Positions 37,088-46,091 are shown, counted from the stretch's first letter. The stretch: DNA of 64,000 nt from Bacteroides gallinarum DSM 18171 = JCM 13658 (GCF_000374365.1 NZ_KB894117.1:118524-182523); one strand, 5' to 3'. A program made the numbers and translations. The notes: generated by a model from the sequence alone, not told the origin.

Positions 37088-39985
37088 TTAGAATACATCA
37101 TTCAAATAATCGAGCAAACTGTCTTCCCGTTCCAGTACGAATTTCTTGCGCAGGCGGTAGCGTATCGTCTCCACGCCACGGACGGATATATTGAGCAAGG
37201 GAGCTATCTCCTTGGTGGAAAGGTTCATCTTCAGATACGCGCACATCATGCGTTCGTTATTGGAAAGGTCGGGATGCCTGGCATGCAAACGTTTCATGAA
37301 GTTGTTGTGTATCAGGTCGAATTGGTCTTCTATACGCTTCAAGACTTCATCGCTCTGGATATTGGAGTCTATTTTGTTGTTAATGAGCAATAATTGCTGT
37401 CTGCCCTCGCGTGAGTTTTCGCCTTTCAGCATAGCGGTTACTTTGGCTATCTCGGATTTTATCTCGGTCAGCATCTCGTTCTTACGGACAAAATTTATCA
37501 TCAGGTTGGCCATTTCCTGGCTTTTATGCTGTAAGTCGTACTCCAGCTTTTCTTTCTCCAATTGCATGATTTGATTTTCCCGACGTGCTTTTTCTTCTTC
37601 ATACTCTTTTTCCATTTCATGCAATTCTTTGTCTTTTTGTACCACTGCCTGCCGCTCTTTACGCTTCACGCGAATATCATCCCAACGATACAGATACCAC
37701 AACGCCAACAGTGCCAGGACAATGTAGCAGATGTATGCCGGAATACTGCGATACCACGGCGGCAGAATACGGAAGGATATTTCATCCGAGGAGGTCGTAC
37801 CGTTAGGAAAAGTTACTTTGGCCTCGAATGTGTAGTTGCCTTCGGACAAATTGCTGTACTCTTTGGTACGCACAGCGGTAAAGTCCGACCAGGCGCCTTT
37901 ATTCAAACGGTATTGAAAACGGATATCGTCTCCCATGGCAAAGTAAGAAAGCCCGTAATCGAAACGTACGGAATTCAATGAGTAGGATATGACAGGCTGG
38001 GGTTTATCGCCCAGAAAGTTGCCGGTATATACCAACGAGTCTTTAGGATAAGACAAATGCATATTCCTTATATATAAGGAAGGAACATAGTTCTGCTGTT
38101 CCCTTACAGCAGGAATGCCGAACAAGGCAAAACCGCTTTCATTGGGAATAATCATCAGGGAATCCGACAAAGGTATAATCGCCTCAAAAGCAGGAACCAG
38201 TTCTATCAAAGAGCGCTGAATAGGATTGATGCTCGTATTTGCTCCCCTTTTGTAAGCTCCCAGGTTGGCGATGCAAATCTCGTGCGGACTGAGGCTGATA
38301 AGGCGGTTATGATATTCTGACAGGCGTAGATACCCTGACGTACCGTTCAGCAGGTTATTCATCTCCGGACAAACTTCCATAATGTCTTTATAAGGGTTAT
38401 ATTTATAAATACCATGGGATGTGGCAAAGTAGATGCGTCCTTCTATCTTCGAAAGGTATATGTCATGATTGGAGGGTAAGCCGTCAGCTATTCCATACTC
38501 TTTTTGACGGATAACTCCGGATAAATCGTCGTTCAACTCTATCCGGGTGACATGGTCGGTATTATAGACCCATAAAATCTTGCCGGTTTCCTGCTCGAAA
38601 AGGCGGCAAGAATCCCCTACTCCTTCTATCTTGCAGACGGTCTGCCACTCGCCGCCTTTTTTGGCAACCAGATAGATGCCGTTGTACACTCCCACATACA
38701 TCTTGTCGGAGCATCCCATTACAGGCTGGCAGCACCAGGCTCCGGTTATATCCGTTATCCGCTCCATGACCGTACCCCGGATAAGGAAAAGGCCGCGGTC
38801 GTGCAGACAGAACAGCTCGCTGCCCACCCTGCACAAATTCCATACCTGTCCGCTGGACTGAGGGACAGGACGGATATCGGGCAAATTCCCGTTCAGCTTT
38901 ACGGGATAGGCGGTGTAGTAAAGTCCGCGGTTGGTCCCTAAATACAGGGTTCCGTTTTCTACGGCGGCGGTATATCCCGTACCATACGAATACGGGTACG
39001 AATATAAATTGGTAAAGGTGGAATTCAGGCAGACATAATCGATTCCGCTATCCAAGCCTGCCCATAGATTGCCCGTAACATCAAAGGAGACGGAAAGCAC
39101 CGTATTATTGCGCAGGCCGTTGTTCTCATTAAAGTATTTAAGCTGCATCGTTGTACAGTCTATCAGCACTACTCCTTTATGAATAGTACCTAAAACAATC
39201 TTGTTCTCTTTGCCGGCAACGCAGAATATCTCATTGTCGTACATGAAATCTTCCGCACCGGTCACCAAGGGCTGCACGGTTTTTCCGTCGCAATAATACA
39301 AGCCATTGTATGCCGTTGCCACCAGTATGCCGTTTTTGTAGGAGATGATACCGCGAATTCTTTTAGAGGCTAATATATCCGCTCCCTGCAAGGGGAAGAA
39401 AGTATTTCCGACCAAGAACCATACACCATGGTCTGTACCGATATAGAGGATACCGTTCACCATATTCGAACAGTCTATTTTGGCATTCATCCCAATGGCG
39501 GTGTATCGTCCGTTCAAGTATTTAACGACACGGTCATCGCCCTGGAAGTACAGTATATTGTCTGTTTCATGAATTCCCCATACATTCCCCAAAGAACGGC
39601 AGGAAGCGTCCAGGGTATCGGACATGCAATGATAAACCAAAGAGCCGTCCGTACCCGGCTCATAATAGCCGAATTCATTAATCCCGCCGGCATATATTTT
39701 TTTCTGAGTGGCAGATACCAGTACCGACCGTACATCCGAGCCGTTATTTATCGGAAAGACGCTCCATACATTGCCGTCGAACTGCAGCATGCCGTTCTTG
39801 TTGGCAAAATATACCCACTTGTCATCATAAGGGGCTATCTGCCATGTCTGCGCGCCCTTACCATATAGGTTCTTGTCAAAGTTGACAATAAAACTGTTCC
39901 AGCCGGCAAATGTATATAGTGAAGAAGAGAGAGTGAACAATAGCATGAGCAGCTTATGCAGCATCAGGAATCTCATCTGTTTCAT
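37088..39985 (-). CDS. Membrane-bound ligand-sensing LuxR-type PUL regulator
   Basis: 965 residues. Signal peptide (about 1-27), a long two-bladed beta-propeller sensor of reg_prop repeats (about 30-640, with NGVWFLVGN-, NGLYY- and GLYYT-type turns), a Y_Y_Y domain (about 690-755, SEGNYTFEAKV), one membrane helix (about 760-780, YICYIVLALLALWYLY), a cytoplasmic coiled coil (about 790-870) and a C-terminal LuxR-type helix-turn-helix (LSNNERMMCAYLKMNLSTKEIA ... ISVRGVETIRYRLRKKF). Unlike hybrid two-component PUL regulators it has no kinase or receiver. It likely senses glucan fragments in the periplasm and activates the adjacent susC operon. The ATG at 39985 is 13 nt after the expected transcript start. 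Confidence 0.9.
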   Translation of the reverse strand: MKQMRFLMLHKLLMLLFTLSSSLYTFAGWNSFIVNFDKNLYGKGAQTWQIAPYDDKWVYFANKNGMLQFDGNVWSVFPINNGSDVRSVLVSATQKKIYAGGINEFGYYEPGTDGSLVYHCMSDTLDASCRSLGNVWGIHETDNILYFQGDDRVVKYLNGRYTAIGMNAKIDCSNMVNGILYIGTDHGVWFLVGNTFFPLQGADILASKRIRGIISYKNGILVATAYNGLYYCDGKTVQPLVTGAEDFMYDNEIFCVAGKENKIVLGTIHKGVVLIDCTTMQLKYFNENNGLRNNTVLSVSFDVTGNLWAGLDSGIDYVCLNSTFTNLYSYPYSYGTGYTAAVENGTLYLGTNRGLYYTAYPVKLNGNLPDIRPVPQSSGQVWNLCRVGSELFCLHDRGLFLIRGTVMERITDITGAWCCQPVMGCSDKMYVGVYNGIYLVAKKGGEWQTVCKIEGVGDSCRLFEQETGKILWVYNTDHVTRIELNDDLSGVIRQKEYGIADGLPSNHDIYLSKIEGRIYFATSHGIYKYNPYKDIMEVCPEMNNLLNGTSGYLRLSEYHNRLISLSPHEICIANLGAYKRGANTSINPIQRSLIELVPAFEAIIPLSDSLMIIPNESGFALFGIPAVREQQNYVPSLYIRNMHLSYPKDSLVYTGNFLGDKPQPVISYSLNSVRFDYGLSYFAMGDDIRFQYRLNKGAWSDFTAVRTKEYSNLSEGNYTFEAKVTFPNGTTSSDEISFRILPPWYRSIPAYICYIVLALLALWYLYRWDDIRVKRKERQAVVQKDKELHEMEKEYEEEKARRENQIMQLEKEKLEYDLQHKSQEMANLMINFVRKNEMLTEIKSEIAKVTAMLKGENSREGRQQLLLINNKIDSNIQSDEVLKRIEDQFDLIHNNFMKRLHARHPDLSNNERMMCAYLKMNLSTKEIAPLLNISVRGVETIRYRLRKKFVLEREDSLLDYLNDVF

Positions 39986-40004
39986 AGTATCTTATAGTTT
40001 ACCG

Positions 40005-40012
40005 CAAAGGTA
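40005..40012 (-). promoter_or_regulatory. -7 promoter element of the PUL regulator
   Basis: Minus-strand TACCTTTG, about 20 bp before ATG 39985, giving a very short leader. Confidence 0.65.
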
Positions 40013-40053
40013 TTCTTTTTTTCCTCCCCCGGAAGCGCAACGGGGAGAAAAAC

Positions 40054-40090
40054 AAAAATGAGACATATCATTTCTGACATGTCTCATTTT
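40054..40090 (-). terminator. Terminator after tRNA-Thr
   Basis: AAAATGAGACAT pairs with ATGTCTCATTTT around a 12-nt loop with T-run on the minus strand, a few bases after the tRNA 3' end. Ends the SRP RNA-tRNA transcript. Confidence 0.85.
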
Positions 40091-40092
40091 CG

Positions 40093-40166
40093 AGCCTCTT
40101 GTCGGATTCGAACCAACGACCCCGAGATTACAAATCACGTGCTCTGGCCAACTGAGCTAAAGAGGC
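40093..40166 (-). tRNA. tRNA-Thr (anticodon UGU)
   Basis: The minus strand folds as a full cloverleaf: acceptor GCCTCTT / AAGAGGC, D arm GCTC..GAGC, anticodon loop TTTGTAA giving UGU, T arm with GGTTCGAATCC, discriminator U. CCA is not encoded. The anticodon stem has one non-Watson-Crick pair. It lies just after the SRP RNA, in the same direction. Confidence 0.93.
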
Positions 40167-40167
40167 G

Positions 40168-40273
40168 GGTGGGTAAGCTTACTATATCGCGCCGCTACAA
40201 CCAACTACCTTTGCTGCGATCAAGCCCTGGAGGATTCGAAGGGAGCTGGCCGTATAGGACTTACCCGTGTTTG
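40168..40273 (-). ncRNA. ffs: Signal recognition particle RNA (4.5S-type)
   Basis: The minus strand between the promoter box at 40280-40287 and tRNA-Thr folds as one long hairpin: GGGTAAG / CTTACCC at the base, CTATA / TATAG above it, and an apical part with CCAGGG...GCAGCAAAGG, which corresponds to the conserved SRP domain with its asymmetric A-rich loop. The terminal loop reads TTGATC between GC/GC rather than GGAA. Spacing, length of about 100 nt and the neighbour tRNA fit a bacterial small SRP RNA, which binds Ffh for co-translational targeting. Ends are estimated from the promoter and stem. Confidence 0.72.
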
Positions 40274-40279
40274 CGGGTG

Positions 40280-40287
40280 CAAAGGTA
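40280..40287 (-). promoter_or_regulatory. -7 promoter element of the SRP RNA-tRNA unit
   Basis: Minus-strand TACCTTTG, immediately before the predicted RNA 5' end. Confidence 0.65.
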
Positions 40288-40371
40288 GATATTTTTTTTT
40301 ATCCCGCAATACCCCGTCCTAACTTTTTTCAACTTTAACAAGAATACAAAGGCTACAACCAATATTATTTA

Positions 40372-40379
40372 TAACTTTG
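40372..40379 (+). promoter_or_regulatory. -7 promoter element of the DUF4199 gene
   Basis: TAACTTTG, 19 bp before the ATG at 40398. It overlaps the in-frame TTG at 40377, so translation should start at 40398. Confidence 0.6.
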
Positions 40380-40397
40380 CGCCATATTTCTAAGAAA

Positions 40398-40925
40398 ATG
40401 GCAGCAAATAAAGGTTACATGCAATATGCAATGTTGTTCGGCACTTATTTGGGGGGGTATTGGATTTTAAAGTTCATTCTCTTTCCGCTGGGGCTGACAA
40501 TACCGTTTTTATCTTTTCTTTTCGTAGGACTTACATTATGCGTACCCTTCATGGGGTATTACTATGTACGGATGTACCGTAACACGGTATGCGGCGGAGG
40601 CATCGGCTTTCTGCATGCCTGGATATTCACCGTATTCATGTACATGTTCGCCGCACTGCTGACGGCTGTGGCTCATTTTATTTATTTCCGTTTCATAGAC
40701 CACGGTTTCATCATCAATGCCTACGAATCGCAAATAGATATCCTGAGGCAAAGCGGCGTACCGGACATAGAAGCCTATACGGACTTATTTCAACAAACGC
40801 TGGATACTGTAAAATCGCTCACACCGATAGATATTACCATGCAGTTGGTATCATGGAATGTGTTCTGCGGCTCGTTGCTCGCCCTTCCCACCGCTTTATT
40901 CGTTATGAGACGCAAAAAAGAATGA
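40398..40925 (+). CDS. DUF4199-family membrane protein
   Basis: 175 residues from ATG 40398 (MAANKGYMQYAMLFGTYLGG). Four membrane helices (about residues 8-25, 30-50, 68-92 and 148-166). A soluble segment between helices 3 and 4 carries INAYESQIDILRQSGVPDIEAY. DUF4199 proteins are widespread in Bacteroidetes next to a glycosyltransferase gene, as here, and have no known function. It leads a group of at least four same-strand genes. Confidence 0.82.
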   Translation: MAANKGYMQYAMLFGTYLGGYWILKFILFPLGLTIPFLSFLFVGLTLCVPFMGYYYVRMYRNTVCGGGIGFLHAWIFTVFMYMFAALLTAVAHFIYFRFIDHGFIINAYESQIDILRQSGVPDIEAYTDLFQQTLDTVKSLTPIDITMQLVSWNVFCGSLLALPTALFVMRRKKE

Positions 40926-40993
40926 CGGGAAGTGCCGGTTTTTAATTCTGGATTATCAGGTATAGTGTAATTAGTAAAATCGTAAATAAACAA

Positions 40994-41947
40994 ATGGATA
41001 TTTCAGTCGTCGTTCCTTTATATAATGAAGAGGAGTCTCTTCCGGAATTGTTCGCATGGATTGAGCGGGTGATGAAAGCCCACGGCTTTTCTTATGAGGT
41101 GATATTCGTCAATGACGGAAGCACCGACCGTTCCTGGCAAATAATAGAGCAGTTGCAAGCGAAATCGGACGTAGTACGGGGGATAAAGTTCCGCCGTAAT
41201 TACGGCAAATCGCCGGCGTTGTATTGCGGTTTCGAGCAGGCGCAGGGAGATGTCGTGATTACAATGGATGCCGATTTGCAGGATAGCCCGGACGAGATAC
41301 CGGAGCTGTACCGCATGATTACGGAAGACGGCTACGACCTGGTGTCCGGCTGGAAGCAGAAAAGATATGACCCGCTGTCGAAAACCATTCCTACGAAACT
41401 GTTCAACGCTACGGCACGCAAAGTTTCCGGCATAAAGAATCTGCACGACTTTAACTGCGGGCTGAAAGCCTACCGCAAGGAGGTTATCAAAAATATTGAG
41501 GTGTACGGCGAAATGCACCGTTATATTCCTTATCTTGCAAAGAATGCCGGTTTCAAGAAAATCGGCGAGAAAGTGGTGCATCACCAGGCGCGGAAATTCG
41601 GCAAAACAAAGTTCGGCGGCTGGAACCGTTTCTTCAACGGATACCTGGATTTAATATCCCTCTGGTTTCTTTCCACTTTCGGCATCAAGCCCATGCACTT
41701 TTTCGGTATATTGGGGTCGCTGATGTTCTTCATTGGTTTCGTTGCCGTAATCATTGTGGGTGCCAGCAAGCTGTATTACATGAACCACGGTATGCCGTAC
41801 CGTCTCGTAACGGATTCTCCTTACTTCTACCTGTCTCTGACATCTATGATTATCGGAACGCAGTTGTTCGTGGCAGGCTTCCTCGGCGAGCTGATATCCC
41901 GCAATGCACCGGAACGTAACAAGTATCAAATCGAGAAAATGATTTAA
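40994..41947 (+). CDS. Family 2 glycosyltransferase, polyprenyl-phosphate sugar transferase type
   Basis: 317 residues. GT-A domain with VVVPLYNEEESLPELF, FVNDGSTDRSW, ITMDADLQDSPDEIP (the metal-binding DAD and DLQD) and later GEMHRYIPYLA, followed by two membrane helices (about 235-260 and 275-300). This is the layout of GtrB/DPMS-like enzymes that move a hexose onto undecaprenyl phosphate at the inner membrane. The acceptor and sugar cannot be told. It lies between DUF4199 and DUF6452 genes and is probably co-transcribed. Confidence 0.92.
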   Translation: MDISVVVPLYNEEESLPELFAWIERVMKAHGFSYEVIFVNDGSTDRSWQIIEQLQAKSDVVRGIKFRRNYGKSPALYCGFEQAQGDVVITMDADLQDSPDEIPELYRMITEDGYDLVSGWKQKRYDPLSKTIPTKLFNATARKVSGIKNLHDFNCGLKAYRKEVIKNIEVYGEMHRYIPYLAKNAGFKKIGEKVVHHQARKFGKTKFGGWNRFFNGYLDLISLWFLSTFGIKPMHFFGILGSLMFFIGFVAVIIVGASKLYYMNHGMPYRLVTDSPYFYLSLTSMIIGTQLFVAGFLGELISRNAPERNKYQIEKMI

Positions 41948-41949
41948 CC

Positions 41950-42435
41950 ATGAAAGCTTTAATCAGATTTATCATATTCGGGGTTATTCTTTTCCCTGTT
42001 TTCAGTATAGTAATATCCTGCTCGGAAGAGGCGGACTGCTCTATGGCTACACGTGCCATGATGCAATGTTACCTTTACACATTGAATCCCGAGACACAGA
42101 CGGTATCCAACGATACACTGGATTCGCTGACGGTTACGGCCTTCGGCACGGATTCTGTCATCATCAACAACCAGAAAAAGGTGCATGACCTCTCGCTGCC
42201 GCTGAGATATACCGCGGACTCCACCGTACTGGTATTCCATTACAGCAAGACATTGACAGATACGATTGTTGTACGCCAAACCAATACGCCCTATTTCCTG
42301 TCTATGGACTGCGGTTATCAGATGAAGCAAGCCATTACGGATGTCCGTTACAGTCGCCACAGCCTCGATTCTATTCGCATTGCAAATAAAGAAGCCGGAA
42401 TTTATGGAACAGAGAATCTTAAACTATTCTATTAG
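41950..42435 (+). CDS. DUF6452-type lipoprotein
   Basis: 161 residues. Lipoprotein signal with FSIVISC (Cys at about 24), then a beta-rich domain (MMQCYLYTLN, SLTVTAFGTDSVIINN, DTIVVRQTNTPYFLSMDCGYQM). It starts two bases after the stop of the glycosyltransferase gene and overlaps the next gene by about 32 bp. In Bacteroidetes this family stands next to a DUF6048 outer-membrane protein, as here. An envelope-complex role is inferred from that pairing; no function is known. Confidence 0.8.
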   Translation: MKALIRFIIFGVILFPVFSIVISCSEEADCSMATRAMMQCYLYTLNPETQTVSNDTLDSLTVTAFGTDSVIINNQKKVHDLSLPLRYTADSTVLVFHYSKTLTDTIVVRQTNTPYFLSMDCGYQMKQAITDVRYSRHSLDSIRIANKEAGIYGTENLKLFY

Positions 42436-43171
42436 CCTGGCATTCTGCTTGCTGCTGTTCCTTCCGCTACAAGCACAAGATAACAGCACCTCGGCTCCTC
42501 CGGCAAACACTCCGCCCAAAACGGAGAAAGATGATGCCAAGGAGGAGGTGTACTATCCGCTGTACAATGGTGTTTCTGTAAGTGTAGATTTGTGGGGGCC
42601 CGGCAGCAAACTGCTCGGAAGCGATTTTTTCAGCAGTGAAGTGGCTGTGGATGTGAACCTTAAAAACCGTTTCTTCCCAATCGTAGAGTTAGGATACGGT
42701 ACTACGGATACCTGGAGCGATAAGGGTATACATTACAAGACCGGTGCGCCTTATTTCCGCATCGGCATGGATTATAACGCGCTCTACAATAAGAAACACG
42801 GACATATGATACTCGTTGGCCTGCGCTATGCAGCTACCAGTTTCAAATACGACGTGGAATCGCTTGCCGTCAATGACCCTGAGTATGGCGGTAGCTTGGG
42901 TAATCCGAATTTAGTAGACGGAATCTGGGGGAACAGCCTGCCTTTCGATTATAAAGGGATGAAAGGTTCGATGCAATGGGCTGAATTCTGCGTCGGCATA
43001 CGGGCGCATGTATGGAAAAGCCTGTACATGGGCTGGGCGCTACGCTTTAAATTCCGCCTGAAATCTTCCGTTGCCGAGCATGGAGACCCGTGGTATGTAC
43101 CGGGCTACGGCAAATATAACGGGAATACGACAGGCGTTACTTATACGATAACCTATAAACTACCATTCTAA
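42404..43171 (+). CDS. DUF6048-type outer membrane protein
   Basis: 255 residues from ATG 42404 (MEQRILNYSISLAFCLLLFLPLQAQ, a signal peptide). A Pro/Thr/Asp-rich linker is followed by an all-beta domain ending in alternating residues and Phe (VTYTITYKLPF), as outer-membrane barrels do. It is translationally coupled to the DUF6452 gene by overlap and followed 4 bp later by mntP. Function unknown. Confidence 0.82.
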   Translation: MEQRILNYSISLAFCLLLFLPLQAQDNSTSAPPANTPPKTEKDDAKEEVYYPLYNGVSVSVDLWGPGSKLLGSDFFSSEVAVDVNLKNRFFPIVELGYGTTDTWSDKGIHYKTGAPYFRIGMDYNALYNKKHGHMILVGLRYAATSFKYDVESLAVNDPEYGGSLGNPNLVDGIWGNSLPFDYKGMKGSMQWAEFCVGIRAHVWKSLYMGWALRFKFRLKSSVAEHGDPWYVPGYGKYNGNTTGVTYTITYKLPF

Positions 43172-43175
43172 GGCA

Positions 43176-43757
43176 ATGACAGGATTGGAAATCTGGCTGC
43201 TTGCGATAGGACTTGCAATGGATTGTTTCGCCGTATCCATAGCGAGCGGTATCATATTGAAGCGTGTCCGGCTACGCCCTATGTTGGTTATGGCAGCGGC
43301 TTTCGGCTTCTTTCAGGCACTCATGCCGCTGCTCGGCTGGATAGGCGCCAGCTTTTTCAGCCACCTCATCGAAAGTATAGACCATTGGATAGCTTTTGCC
43401 ATTCTGGCTTTCCTGGGTGGGCGTATGGTCTTGGAATCTTTCAAAGATGAAGATTGCAGGCATGAGTTCGACCCCACCAGCCTGAAAGTAGTCTTGGCGT
43501 TGGCAGTGGCTACCAGCATCGATGCTCTGGCAGTAGGTATTTCGTTCGCGTTCCTGGGTGTCCGCGGCTTTTCGGCCGTCCTGCCTCCTATCTGTATCAT
43601 AGGGCTGGTGTCATTCGTTTTGTCATTCGTAGGACTGACGTTCGGCATCCGGTTCGGTTGCGGCATTGCCCGCAAGCTGCGTGCAGAACTTTGGGGCGGC
43701 ATCATCCTTATTGTCATCGGTACGAAGATATTGACAGAGCATTTATTTTTCAGTTAA
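43176..43757 (+). CDS. mntP: Manganese efflux pump MntP
   Basis: 193 residues, six membrane helices in two inverted halves. Each half has its polar Asp motif: AIGLAMDCFAVSIASG and AVATSIDALAVGISFAF. These Asp residues are required for Mn(II) export in the family. Cytoplasmic-membrane protein. It follows the DUF6048 gene by 4 bp. No Mn riboswitch (yybP-ykoY) is visible upstream, where coding sequence leaves no room. Confidence 0.93.
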   Translation: MTGLEIWLLAIGLAMDCFAVSIASGIILKRVRLRPMLVMAAAFGFFQALMPLLGWIGASFFSHLIESIDHWIAFAILAFLGGRMVLESFKDEDCRHEFDPTSLKVVLALAVATSIDALAVGISFAFLGVRGFSAVLPPICIIGLVSFVLSFVGLTFGIRFGCGIARKLRAELWGGIILIVIGTKILTEHLFFS

Positions 43758-43852
43758 ACCGAAAATTTGCAAGAAAGCTGTGAGGATGAAAGCCGGATAC
43801 CGGAGAAGAAAAAAGATTAACGGTTTGATTCATTAATTTAGCAGTAGATATT

Positions 43853-44875
43853 ATGGAGAAGAAAGCACAACGGAATTTTTTATGGGTTGCTTTGCTTGTA
43901 TTAGGCACTATCGGGATACTCGCACGACACAATCGCACAGTTCCTTACCAGACCGTCAGCGGACTGATTTTCGGAACTGTCTACAATATAACTTATCAGT
44001 ACGACGGCGATTTAAAAGCCGAAATAGAAGCAGAACTCAAGCGGTTCGACGGTTCATTGTCTCCATTCAACGACACGGCTACCATTACGCGTATCAACCG
44101 GAACGAAAACATTGTTCCCGATACTTTCTTCCTCAATGTATTCCGCCGCAGCATGGAAATATCCCGGGAAACCGAAGGTGCTTTCGACATCACAGTAGCT
44201 CCATTAGCCAATGCCTGGGGGTTCGGCTTCAAGAAAGGGGCATTTCCGGACTCTGCCATGATAGACAGCTTATTAGATATTACAGGTTATTCGAAAGTTA
44301 CCTTATCGAACGAAGGGAAAGTAGTAAAGCAAGACCCGCGTATCATGCTTTCGTGCAGCGCCGTAGCCAAAGGGTATGCGGTGGATGTTATCGCACAACT
44401 GCTGGAGAAGAAGGGTATCGGCAATTTCATGGTAGACATAGGCGGAGAGGTAGTAGTACGTGGAGAAAACCCGAAGAACAGTTTATGGCGTATCGGCATC
44501 AACAAGCCGGTAGACGATTCGCTTGCCATGAACCAGGAACTGCAAACCGTATTGCATGTTACCGATGTAGGTATAGCCACTTCGGGCAATTATCGTAACT
44601 ATTATTACAAGGACGGTAAAAAATATGCCCACACCATAGACCCGCGTACAGGATACCCGGTACAGCACAACATCCTGTCGGCTACCGTAATTGCCCGCGA
44701 CTGTATGAGTGCCGATGCCTATGCCACCGCTTTCATGGTTATGGGGCTGGAAGAAGCCGAGCGTTTTGCCGATGCGCATCCCGACCTCGATGCATGTTTT
44801 ATATACAGCGATGAAAAGGGTGAGTTCCAGATGTTCCAGACAAAAGGTATGGAGAAGTACATGACGGGGAAATGA
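43853..44875 (+). CDS. apbE: FAD:protein FMN transferase
   Basis: 340 residues. N-terminal membrane anchor (NFLWVALLVLGTIGILA), then the ApbE domain: FGTVYNITYQYDG, RFDGSLSPFNDTATITRIN, GAFDITVAPLANAWGFG, VAKGYAVDVIAQLL, MVDIGGEVVVRGENP, HTIDPRTGYPVQHNILSATVIA and the metal-binding DCMSADAYATAFMVMG. It attaches FMN to Thr of exported flavoproteins such as NqrB/NqrC or RnfG. Intact. No rnf or nqr gene is nearby. Confidence 0.95.
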   Translation: MEKKAQRNFLWVALLVLGTIGILARHNRTVPYQTVSGLIFGTVYNITYQYDGDLKAEIEAELKRFDGSLSPFNDTATITRINRNENIVPDTFFLNVFRRSMEISRETEGAFDITVAPLANAWGFGFKKGAFPDSAMIDSLLDITGYSKVTLSNEGKVVKQDPRIMLSCSAVAKGYAVDVIAQLLEKKGIGNFMVDIGGEVVVRGENPKNSLWRIGINKPVDDSLAMNQELQTVLHVTDVGIATSGNYRNYYYKDGKKYAHTIDPRTGYPVQHNILSATVIARDCMSADAYATAFMVMGLEEAERFADAHPDLDACFIYSDEKGEFQMFQTKGMEKYMTGK

Positions 44876-44945
44876 CAGGTGGAGATACGCTTGGCTTCAT
44901 TCCGGAAGGGGGTATCATAAGGAAGCTAATCGCTTTCTTCCCGAC

Positions 44946-45314
44946 TTATTTATAAAAAACGAAATACACCGCCAGTACCAGGCAGATGAATGCGGCAAAA
45001 TGATTCCAGTGCAGGGACTCGCCTTTAAAGAGTACAGTGGTGAATATCGTAAAAATAATAAGTGTCACTACTTCCTGGATTACTTTCAACTGCATCAGCG
45101 AAAAGGGACCGCCATTACCGATAAAGCCTATGCGATTTGCCGGAATCTGGAAAGAGTATTCTGCGAGAGCTATCATCCAGGAAAACAGGATAACCGCATA
45201 AAGTGGCCAACTGGATATTACTTTCATTTCCTGCAACTTCAGATGTCCGTACCAGGCGAATGTCATAAATACATTGGAAACGACCAACAGCAAAACGGTA
45301 TAAAAAGCTTTCAT
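44946..45314 (-). CDS. DUF486-family small membrane protein
   Basis: 122 residues with four membrane helices (about 3-21, 35-55, 66-95, 102-120). The sequence NVFMTFAWYGHLK, IALAEYSFQIPANRIG, GPFSLMQLKVIQEV and FAAFICLVLAVYFVF is typical of DUF486, a relative of small multidrug-type transporters with no proven substrate. It starts about 30 bp after the end of ttcA on the same strand, so the two may be one transcript. Confidence 0.85.
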   Translation of the reverse strand: MKAFYTVLLLVVSNVFMTFAWYGHLKLQEMKVISSWPLYAVILFSWMIALAEYSFQIPANRIGFIGNGGPFSLMQLKVIQEVVTLIIFTIFTTVLFKGESLHWNHFAAFICLVLAVYFVFYK

Positions 45315-45344
45315 ATAGCAATTGGATATTAATAATCAATAGTT

Positions 45345-46091
45345 TTATTTCATTTTTTTCGGCAACAAATCTTCCTGTACATTACTCATGCTCCCCCATA
45401 GGCTATACCGTGCCTCGGGGTTCATTTCTTCCAGCCGATGCAAAATATCCTTCATCGTACTCCGACTGGATTGCGACTCGTAAGGGCAATTCTTCATTTG
45501 TTTCCGGTATGCCCTTATCTCTGCCAATTCTATCAGGTCTGCTTCGTGTACAAGACACATCGGACGGATAATCGTCATATCGAACTTTTTCATCACTAAC
45601 CGTGGCGGCATCGAGCTGAACGCTCCCTGATAAGTGATGTTCATCAGCAAAGTTTCCAGAATATCATCCATATGATGCCCTAATGCTATCTTATTGCATC
45701 CCTGCTCTTTAGCTACTGTAAACAGAGCCTTGCGCCGGTTCCAGGAGCATAAAAAACACGGTGATTTACGGGTATCCGTACTTGCGTCGAACTCCGTCTC
45801 ATATAGTACAAAAGGTACTCCCCACGACTCTGCATAGTTCCTAAGATAGCCTGCATCGCTCTGATAAGGAATATTTTTCATCACTACATGGACGGCGACT
45901 ACAGAAAACTTCGGCTTAAAAATCCGGGCACGGCGAGCCAGCAGTTCAACCAGCGCCAGGGAATCTTTTCCGCCGGAAAGCCCCACAAGAATCCTGTCGC
46001 CTTCTTCTATAAGCCCATACTCCACTACTCCTTTGCCGAACCGTTTCTCAATACGCCGCAATGTCTTCTCTTCCTCTGTAAACCGTGTCAT
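45345..46091 (-). CDS. ttcA: tRNA 2-thiocytidine biosynthesis protein TtcA-like
   Basis: 248 residues. N-type ATP pyrophosphatase with the PP-loop LVGLSGGKDSLALVEL, the paired cysteines SPCFLCSWNRRKALF that hold an Fe-S cluster in TtcA, GHHMDDILETLLMN, and a last Cys in KNCPYESQ. It would put sulfur on C32 of certain tRNAs. Members of the wider TtcA/TtuA/CTU1 family differ in target position, so the exact modification is inferred. Promoter box at 46115-46122. Confidence 0.85.
   Translation of the reverse strand: MTRFTEEEKTLRRIEKRFGKGVVEYGLIEEGDRILVGLSGGKDSLALVELLARRARIFKPKFSVVAVHVVMKNIPYQSDAGYLRNYAESWGVPFVLYETEFDASTDTRKSPCFLCSWNRRKALFTVAKEQGCNKIALGHHMDDILETLLMNITYQGAFSSMPPRLVMKKFDMTIIRPMCLVHEADLIELAEIRAYRKQMKNCPYESQSSRSTMKDILHRLEEMNPEARYSLWGSMSNVQEDLLPKKMK

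Larger units (their letters stand above)
27441..40012 (-). other. Probable beta-1,3-glucan polysaccharide utilization locus
   Basis: Six genes on one strand: sensor-regulator (37088-39985), SusC, SusD, GH16, GH158-like, GH3. The three enzyme families together point to laminarin or related beta-1,3(1,6)-glucans: GH16 and GH158 as endo-beta-1,3-glucanases, GH3 as exo-beta-glucosidase. The layout resembles the 1,3-glucan PULs described in Bacteroides uniformis and relatives, but I find no gene for a separate surface glycan-binding protein between SusD and GH16. Substrate is inferred from enzyme families, not shown. Confidence 0.8.
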
